From assembly GCA_049999805.1 (NCBI GenBank), contig JBNGIO010006246.1, positions 275,587 through 339,586 on the forward strand: a stretch of DNA of 64,000 bases, in the 5' to 3' direction. The notes beneath the pieces were generated by a model. That model saw only the letters and a list, made by a program, of their open reading frames with translations, was not told the origin of the DNA and did no database searches. Position numbers and translations under genes: made by a program. This DNA comes from Folioceros fuciformis (Eukaryota; Anthocerotophyta; Anthocerotopsida; Anthocerotales). Position 1 is the first letter of the stretch; every line of letters begins with the position of its first letter. Positions 57,204 to 64,000 of the stretch are shown here, piece by piece.

Positions 57204-58861
57204 AACTTTCAAGTCACTCTCCGAAAAAAGCTCGACACCACGCTACATGTCCAAAAATGCCGGCACCACGACTGGGGATAGATCCCGGATCTGAAGTAGA
57301 AGCAATTACCACAAGCTAGGGATAAACCCAGGACACAAATCACTTCTATTTTATTGAGGTAAGCACCTCCAAGACAACTCAGACCGCCAGGTCTGTAGCC
57401 TCAACACGAACTAGAATGCATGAGTCAGCCCGAAAATTCTCTCGGCACCACAACGCTTTCAGTCAGGGACGCTTTGAAATCTCTAAAGCAAGGGGTTCAA
57501 GCATCGGAACCGGAACTTCTCAAGAACCACCCATTCTTGTCGGTCTTAAATCTCTCCTCTAGTACGTAGAACCTTCGCCTCCTGCAAAGAAGGGGTCTTT
57601 CAGTCTGTAAAAAAACGCACAAAAACTGGTTCAGGGCTGGATGTCTGGGGTGTTGTATACCTTGTGAAACTCGACCCACTTCGCCTGGGATTCCAAGTTT
57701 CTCCGGCACCACAACGGCCTAGAAGTCGACCTCGAGAGAGTACATGACTCTAGATCATAACCTTGAACCTGGAAATACGTCCTGTTGCAAGGACTGTTCA
57801 GATCGATGAGCAAAACTTTGTTTTGATTCACAGGATTTACCACATGCATACATGCATTCCCCGGGTACGCGATTGCTGACATGAAACCAGTAGGTGATCA
57901 GTCGTTAAGGACGGATACGATGGAATACCTCTGGTGAGAAGCACAGATGCACGTGTAAGGTCTTGGACATGGGAGCAGTTGGGTTCTCTGGGGAAAACAA
58001 CCGCTTGTTAAATAAGCTCGTCAGACCAGTACCTATAGGCACGTAGCAGATTCGGCGTCGTCCGCGAAGGCGAAAGCCAAAAGCTCCGTCGGGAAAGGTC
58101 AGGACTTACGAGCAAGGCAAGCCAGGTCTTGAACGCAGGTCGGCAGCGGGCTGCGCAGCCACCGGCTACTGCAACACCACCTTCTCATCCAATTCCTCGG
58201 GCAAAGTGAGGGAGACCTCGCGGCGCACGACAGCGTCTGCCGCTGCTGCGCTGGTAAAGCCGTCTCTGAGAAGACTGTCCATCGTTCTCGTCACCAAAGA
58301 GATCCTCGGCGACCCGTCGAGGGCACTCAAGCAGCAAATCTTGAGGCCACTCAACCCTCGACCTGGGCAGGTTGTGTGATGCGGAGTCTATTCAAGGGGA
58401 AATTTGTTAGGGGGCCGCCATCTTCCTTACGCCCCCCTGGGGCTGGACGCTAGAGCTACACCTGACAGCCCAGACCCTGTCTCAGAACTGCACGAGAAAT
58501 AAATTTGGCAATTCTTTCCAGGGAATCACAACCACCCTTCCTAGGCCGACCTTCATTGCATTGTGTCATCTTCTGAAATGGCATCCCCATTCTGTTTCCT
58601 CATCTGCAAACTTGGAAACCAAGACAACGTGTTGGCAGGAGTCTTGCCCTGCTGCTAACCTGGGCCAGGCACGGCGGCAGGTTGCCGGTGCCATGAATTG
58701 CTGAAGGGTTGCACGCCGAGTGGCGCCGGGTTTGGCTTCCCAAACCCCCCATCACATCAGCCTCTGTGCTCGAGCTCGCTGGTTGCGTCCACAGCCGCTG
58801 GCTTTGAGCTCGAGCCCCGTCCCCTCTGATAGCATCCACAGCACCGCCAGCCACACTCGCT

Positions 58862-58870
58862 AAACCCTAA
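58862..58870 (+). promoter_or_regulatory. Telo-box (AAACCCTAA) upstream of eIF2-gamma
   Basis: AAACCCTAA lies about 340 bp before the eIF2-gamma ATG. Telo-boxes are common in plant promoters of translation-machinery genes. A single nine-base match is suggestive only. Confidence 0.4.
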
Positions 58871-59206
58871 ACTGTGTAAACTGATATTGTCTAAACCCAG
58901 TTCTGAACAACCGGCCGGTGTGACACGCGATGTCGGAAAACCGCGACGGAAAGCATTTGTACTAAAAAATGTTTTTTTTGGGTTCGTTGTTTGTAGGGTT
59001 AAGTGTTGGCGTGGTTGGCCTTGGGTTAAGTGTTGGTGTGGTTGGCCTTGTGGTATACCATAGAGAGGATACTCCAATGACATGTAGGTACTACCAGTCG
59101 CTGCTTCTAAACGCTTGTTAGGTCTACTCTTGCCTGTCGGCTGGGAAGCGAGCTGGTCTTGAACATCCCTCGCAGGTCACAGCAAGGGACGTCAAATTGT
59201 TCCACC

Positions 59207-60598
59207 ATGGCGAAGCGCGGGTTGATGGAGCAGGATTTGAGCAAGTTGGAGGTGGATAAGCTGCATCCGCAGTCTCCAGAGGTGATCTCCCGGCAAGCAA
59301 CGATAAATCTTGGAACGATCGGGCATGTGGCTCACGGGAAGTCGACAGTGGTGAAGGCTATCTCGGGGGTGCAGACCGTGCGATTCAAGAACGAGCTGGT
59401 TCGGAACATCACTATCAAGCTAGGTTATGCGAATGCGAAGATCTATGTCTGCGAGAATGAGAACTGCCCTCGGCCGGTGCGTTACAAGGCCTACGGCAGT
59501 GGCAAGGAGGACAGCCCACTGTGTGATGTGCCTGGGTTTGAGACCTCTCGGATGAAGCTGTTGCGGCATGTGTCTTTTGTGGACTGTCCTGGACATGATA
59601 TTCTCATGGCTACTATGCTTAACGGTGCTGCCATCATGGATGGGGCCCTGCTGCTCATTGCGAGCAACGAAAGCTGCCCGCAGCCGCAGACTTCAGAGCA
59701 TCTGGCTGCTGTGGAGATCATGCGTCTCAAGCATATTATTATTCTGCAAAACAAAATAGATCTTATCCAGGAAAGCGTGGCGATGAACCAGCACGAGTCC
59801 ATCCAGAAGTTCATTCAGGGCACTATTGCAGACGGTGCTCCAGTGGTGCCAATATCTGCACAGCTGAAGTACAATGTGGATGTTGTTTGTGAGTACATCG
59901 TGAACAGGATTCCCATCCCGGAGCGAAATTTTGTTGCTCCACCAAACATGATTGTGATCAGGTCCTTCGATGTTAACAAGCCTGGAGCTGAAGTGGACGA
60001 TATTAAAGGAGGAGTTGCGGGGGGCAGCATTTTGAGAGGTGTGCTGAAGGTGGGGCAGAAGATTGAGGTTCGGCCAGGACAGGTGACCAAGGATGAGAGT
60101 GGCAGTATCAAGTGCACCCCTATTTTCTCGAGGATCATCTCCCTGTATGCGGAGCAGAACGAGCTCCAATTTGCGGTCCCTGGTGGACTCATTGGTGTTG
60201 GCACTACCATTGATCCCACTTTGACTCGTGCTGACAGGCTGGTTGGTCAAGTGCTTGGTGAGGTTGGGGAGCTACCAGAAGTTTTCGTTGAGCTGGAGGT
60301 GAATTTCTTTCTTCTTCGGCGACTGTTGGGTGTGAGGACCAAAGGCACTGAGAAACAAGGGAAAGTTAGTAAGCTAGCAAAAGGAGAGGTGCTCATGTTG
60401 AACATTGGGTCCATGTCAACTGGCGCACGGGTGCTGGCCGTCAGAAATGATCTTGCTAAGTTGCAGCTCACTTCACCAGTATGCACGAGCAAGGGAGAGA
60501 AGGTAGCCCTCAGCAGAAGAGTTGAGAATCACTGGCGATTAATTGGTTGGGGTCAAATCCAGGCCGGAGTACAGCTCGACATTCCCCCAGTAGCATAG
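59207..60598 (+). CDS. Translation initiation factor eIF2 gamma subunit
   Basis: It is the GTP-binding core of the eIF2 complex that brings initiator Met-tRNA to the 40S subunit in the cytosol. A single exon of 463 aa is read from Met 59207 (context CCACCATGG); an in-frame upstream Met at 59159 is less likely. Motifs are G1 [10 protein letters not shown]3 DCPGHD, G4 NKID, and the zinc-knuckle CENENCPRP...SPLC found in archaeal/eukaryotic gamma subunits. Also seen are [20 protein letters not shown] and the C-terminal beta-barrel ending [16 protein letters not shown]. All GTPase motifs are intact. The lack of introns contrasts with its intron-rich neighbours; an old retrocopy that became the working gene is possible. 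It is divergent from AAE3 across 3 kb. Confidence 0.97.
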   Translation: MAKRGLMEQDLSKLEVDKLHPQSPEVISRQATINLGTIGHVAHGKSTVVKAISGVQTVRFKNELVRNITIKLGYANAKIYVCENENCPRPVRYKAYGSGKEDSPLCDVPGFETSRMKLLRHVSFVDCPGHDILMATMLNGAAIMDGALLLIASNESCPQPQTSEHLAAVEIMRLKHIIILQNKIDLIQESVAMNQHESIQKFIQGTIADGAPVVPISAQLKYNVDVVCEYIVNRIPIPERNFVAPPNMIVIRSFDVNKPGAEVDDIKGGVAGGSILRGVLKVGQKIEVRPGQVTKDESGSIKCTPIFSRIISLYAEQNELQFAVPGGLIGVGTTIDPTLTRADRLVGQVLGEVGELPEVFVELEVNFFLLRRLLGVRTKGTEKQGKVSKLAKGEVLMLNIGSMSTGARVLAVRNDLAKLQLTSPVCTSKGEKVALSRRVENHWRLIGWGQIQAGVQLDIPPVA

Positions 60599-61350
60599 CC
60601 GAGTGAATCACAACCTCAGCAAATCGAAGCAGAAGACAGGACCGGACAAACCACAGGTTTTAGGGCTTTACTCGTTAGGTAGTATGTGGATAGGCCGAGA
60701 ATTACTCGGTACAATTTTTGTGAAGTGGCGCAGGAGACCTGGCTTGGTGTGTGTTTCCTTTGATCAAGGCTATCTTGAGTTCATTTTTGTTATGTTTGTG
60801 TTTGATGTTGCCGGAGGATTGAGCATCCCTGCGTTGGTGATGGCTTGGACGCTCAACCTGGGCTTGCGCTTTGGTTCCAACCCGAGTTTCTCCCCGTTTT
60901 CTAGGGGAGTTTGCATGAAGACCACGGGCTGTGGGTGAAGCTACGTGGGTGGGTCTTCAACTTCACGTTCAAAGATACCTGTACGAAGTCGTTGAATCCT
61001 TGGGCAGTAGGAGGCGTGGACATCATTTGGACTGCACTGCCGTAGAAACGCTCCCCATTGCATCGAAAATACCTAAAGGGACAAACGTGCGCCACAGGCA
61101 ATGCGTTTTTCCTCGCATCAAGCGGGAGAGTTATAATAGAGGAATGGAATGGTACACGGGATTCAGCATTCACTAAGCAATCTACGAACCTCCAAATCTC
61201 AGATACCCTAGTAACACAAAGTGACGCGATGGTTACAAATCAATACGAGACTGCACAGCGCTGGCTACATCGGGATGAAGGTCGCTAAAATAGATTTTGG
61301 ACAGGAAAAAAAAATCTGAAAAGCCCAGCCTTGGTGGACTCCACAGTTCA
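60599..61350. other. Convergent 3' flanks of eIF2-gamma and the Raf-like kinase
   Basis: No gene is supported. An A-run lies near 61306-61313. Confidence 0.45.
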
Positions 61351-64000
61351 TCATACATAATGGTACGAAAACTTCTTCTTCCCAAACAAACTCTTCTTCC
61401 AAGGGGTGGATGCCGATGGTTTGATGATATCTCCAAGGATACACAGTACCTGCATTTGCGTGAGCACGGACACGACATCAGAAGCTGAGCGTGCACTAGC
61501 TGATCACTGATGTGCTGTGCTGTCCGCTCTGATCTGATGGGAGAGAAACCAGAAAAAGATAAAAAAACAAACCTCACTAAATTCAGGTCTCTGTTTCGGG
61601 TCATGATGCCAGCACCGTTCAGCAAGTGCAGTCAGCTTTTCAGGCACAACGGAAGGCATCACGGGCCTTAACTGCCTGGCAGGTGGAATTCGCAAAGTCA
61701 CACATGTGGATAAAACAACAAAGGCCCGAGACATCAGGACCAGAACACCTCGCATCAAATTTTGCAGCAAATGAGTCGGACAATAGGGTACATGTACAAA
61801 CCTTTGTACAACGCCGATTGCAGCCTGCAGAGGCGTCAGGCCCGAGTAAGGTATTTCTCCAGTGACAACCTCCCTGGTGCAAGGGCAAAACAAAACATTA
61901 TGTATGTTGCAAGGGAAAAGCACAGCAATAAATCGCGAGGCGAAAGGAGACTACACCTCACCAGATCATTATCCCGTAAGAGTACACATCAGCCTTGTGG
62001 TCATACGGCTTGTGCTCTAAGACCTGGTATCCAAAGCGTTAAGCCGAATCAGGAACCCTGACAAAATTTGATTGAAAGTGATGAACCAAACCACTTCACA
62101 TGCAGAATAAATACCTCAGGAGACATCCATCTATACGTCCCCGTTTCAGCAGTCATTTCCACAGGCCAATGCCCTGATCCAGAGCTTCCCACAGTCGATG
62201 GCTTCAAGCGAGCTACACCGAAATCACACACCTTTACCACCTGGAGAAAAAGCACATCCTAGGAAGTTAGGAAGCCCATGGCACCGTAAAATTAACCACA
62301 TTGGAGGCAAATGTCCGGCTGTTGACGACAAACATTACGAACTGAGAACATTTCTCACATCATGCTCATCAATCAAAAGGTTTGCAGCCTTCAAGTCTCG
62401 ATGCACAATCCCTCTCCTGAAAAAAGCAATAAGTTCTGTCATTGTGGAGAAGAAAGAGATCAGGCGCCGTGCCAGTTTCCAAGCAGCCCTCTTCTAGCAG
62501 TATCCATCAATGGCGTTTACTACCTGTGGAGGAAATCCATTCCCCGTGCAGCATCTCTCAAAACCTTTACAGCTGAAGAAACATCCAAGCCACTCCCTCG
62601 AGCTTGCATCATATCTCTGACACTGGAATGGATACAATACCACAAACAGATTGAACAACTCGTTCCGATGGTAAACTGGCACCTGGGAGAGCTAAAACAG
62701 AGCACCTTCTACAGGATTGCATTCAGGGACAGCAGAATAAAATAATTACCTTCCACCAGACATAAGCTCGGTCACTATACAAAGCCTGGGCCAGCAAGAA
62801 CATGCTCCAATAAATTGTACTAGGTTCTTGTGGCGGACCAGTCTGCAAAAGCAAACAACAGAGACCACAGGTCAACAGCACTCTTCTAGATTGCTGTCTA
62901 AGTTAAAATGAAGCACGAAAAAGAGGATCACCACCTCATGATTGAAACTTCCTGCTTGAACATCTGCAAAAGCTCGGCAGCTGGGGCAGCTCGCAAGATG
63001 CCAGAATCCACATCGACATCTCCATCCAGCAACATGATCTTAATGGCAACATCCTGGCTGAGATATGTGCCTCGATAGAGGCGGCCTGAGGAGCCACCAC
63101 CCAACCTTTCGCCAATCACGAGCTGCACACATTTGGAAAGGAAACAGATAAATAAAAACTTACTCTGCACACACGGTGGAGTAAAAAGAGGAAAGTACAT
63201 CAGTTTTACAGCCTTTGAGGAATCCAATTGTATCATAAAAACGATTGCACGAGAAGGGGGAAGGTAATACATTGCTATAATCAACTGCCCAATCCTCATA
63301 CGCTATTGCTTCGGCAGCAGTCCGCAACTGAGCTTCAGTGGAGAGTTTTGAGCGCAAAGGAGGTGCCAAACTAAGCTCAGAACTCAAAGTTCTTACAAAT
63401 GCTTGCCTCAGTTCCTCGGGCTGTAAGGAAGTCAAGGAGAACATAAGCTCATGGGAGTGCATAATCACTGAATCTTGATTCACTTGCACATAAAGAAGGA
63501 TAAATTGGGCACTGACCTCGTCTCCCGTCCAGCCCTCAACAACAAATACCTCCAAGGCCATGCCGTCTACGGTGCTAAAAGCATGGGCTTCCTGCACATT
63601 CGTTACACCAAGTGAGGGCACGCGCAGTATGGGAGATTTTACCGTTGCAAGCCTCCGATCCAACACCAAAATCGCCAAGACAAAGGAAGATGGAGATGGC
63701 TATCACCTTTATGTTCAGTTGAAGGGAAATGCTGTTCAAAGCTGACGTGAAAAGCTTCAGAATGCCAGGCCGGTCAGAGGCAGCAAGAGTTATCTCATAG
63801 CCGTAAGAGGGACTTGAATCTTCATGTCCACTGGAATAGCCTTCATCATCAATCTCTAGCGGATTCGTGAAGGACCCGAAAGTGGGCCTAGAGAACGGAG
63901 ATGCTGATCCAGGAGGTGTGTTCCTAGAAGCAGGACCACGAGATCCGGGAGATGCTCGGGATCTTGCCTGCACCCCAGCTGGATGAACCTTGGACTGACT
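61351..64000 (-). CDS. Raf-like protein kinase with ACT domain (STY8/STY17/STY46-like), 5' end beyond window
   Basis: It is a cytosolic Ser/Thr/Tyr dual-specificity kinase. Arabidopsis STY8, STY17 and STY46 phosphorylate chloroplast transit peptides. The frame is still open at the right edge (SQSKVHPAG...), so the N-terminus is missing. Order: a Ser/Pro-rich segment; ACT domain ([20 protein letters not shown], then [18 protein letters not shown]); linker ending EDWAVDYS; kinase domain with [18 protein letters not shown] (P-loop), VAIKIM (Lys), [19 protein letters not shown] (DFG), [31 protein letters not shown] and [16 protein letters not shown]. The C-terminal tail is [14 protein letters not shown], stop 61351. 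The HRDLK exon is expected near 62370-62410 ([11 protein letters not shown] can be read on the minus strand). It has about ten small exons with introns of about 80-160 bp. Confidence 0.92.

Larger units (their letters stand above)
56226..59206. other. Intergenic, 3 kb, with nested repeats and a gap
   Basis: It contains a 100-N gap (56511-56610), nested tandem repeats (56790-57110), a 41-bp duplication (57122-57203) and a telo-box near 58862. Between about 57497-57882 and 58166-58354 the minus strand has gene-like frames (FYVLEERFKTDKNGWFLRSS; LTLPEELDEKVVLQ) that I cannot assign or join. They may be transposon remnants or pieces of a small gene. Confidence 0.45.

Noticed and set aside
57265-57320. 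GGGGATAGATCCCGG, resembling a tRNA T arm
   Set aside because: The neighbouring bases do not form the other arms.
1-64000. CRISPR arrays, bacterial operons, rRNA, prophage or viral genes
   Set aside because: None is present. The repeats seen are minisatellites, inverted repeats and telomeric tracts of a plant nuclear genome.

Overview
Organism and genome: this is nuclear DNA of a green land plant. The window holds an Lhcb5/CP26 antenna gene, a DYW-type PPR gene, cytosolic eIF2-gamma, a eukaryotic tRNA-Val(AAC) with a pol III T-run, spliceosomal introns (mostly 70-290 bp, GT-AG with two GC-AG cases) and TTTAGGG-type telomere repeats. A very long PLS-DYW protein, short introns, dense genes and roughly balanced GC broken by two AT-rich islands (about 3.2-4.7 kb and 46.3-48.2 kb) suggest a non-seed plant (hornwort, moss or lycophyte). 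That placement is inference. Five runs of exactly 100 N are arbitrary-size assembly gaps; three of them interrupt coding exons.

Layout: 1.2-3.2 kb, a GDSL/SGNH esterase gene broken by an internal tandem duplication, followed by a 1.37 kb spacerless palindrome (3.29-4.66 kb). 5.9-6.4 kb, a decayed SpoU/TrmH-type methyltransferase exon. 7.1-9.0 kb, a pectin methylesterase. 12.5-13.6 kb, a beta-carbonic anhydrase. 14.9-25.5 kb, three amino-acid/auxin permease (AAAP, LHT-type) genes; two are head-to-head copies with matching introns, with a tRNA-Val between them. 26.0-27.3 kb, Lhcb5. 27.5-30.0 kb, an LRR receptor-like pseudokinase. 30.5-32.8 kb, an MFSD5/MOT2-like transporter. 33.4-39.6 kb, two convergent PPR genes. 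40.6-46.3 kb, an ABCG half-transporter whose last exon reads without a stop into a PLP-dependent class-V aminotransferase. 47.7 kb, an interstitial telomere tract with an inverted junction. 48.2-49.1 kb, an orphan coiled-coil ORF. 49.7-51.8 kb, a second pseudokinase, without LRRs and with a large insert in its kinase fold. 52.2-56.2 kb, oxalyl-CoA decarboxylase directly downstream of an AAE3-type oxalate-CoA ligase. 59.2-60.6 kb, intronless eIF2-gamma. 61.35 kb to the right edge, a Raf-like ACT-domain kinase cut by the window end.

Most striking: the two enzymes of CoA-dependent oxalate breakdown (oxalate to oxalyl-CoA to formyl-CoA plus CO2) lie in order on one strand, 287 bp apart. The splice phases would allow one transcript to encode an in-frame AAE3-OXC bifunctional protein, and no confident start codon for a separate OXC is visible. 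A second same-strand pair, ABCG plus aminotransferase V, shares one uninterrupted exon. Together they suggest a locus with multi-domain gene fusions, testable by transcript sequencing.
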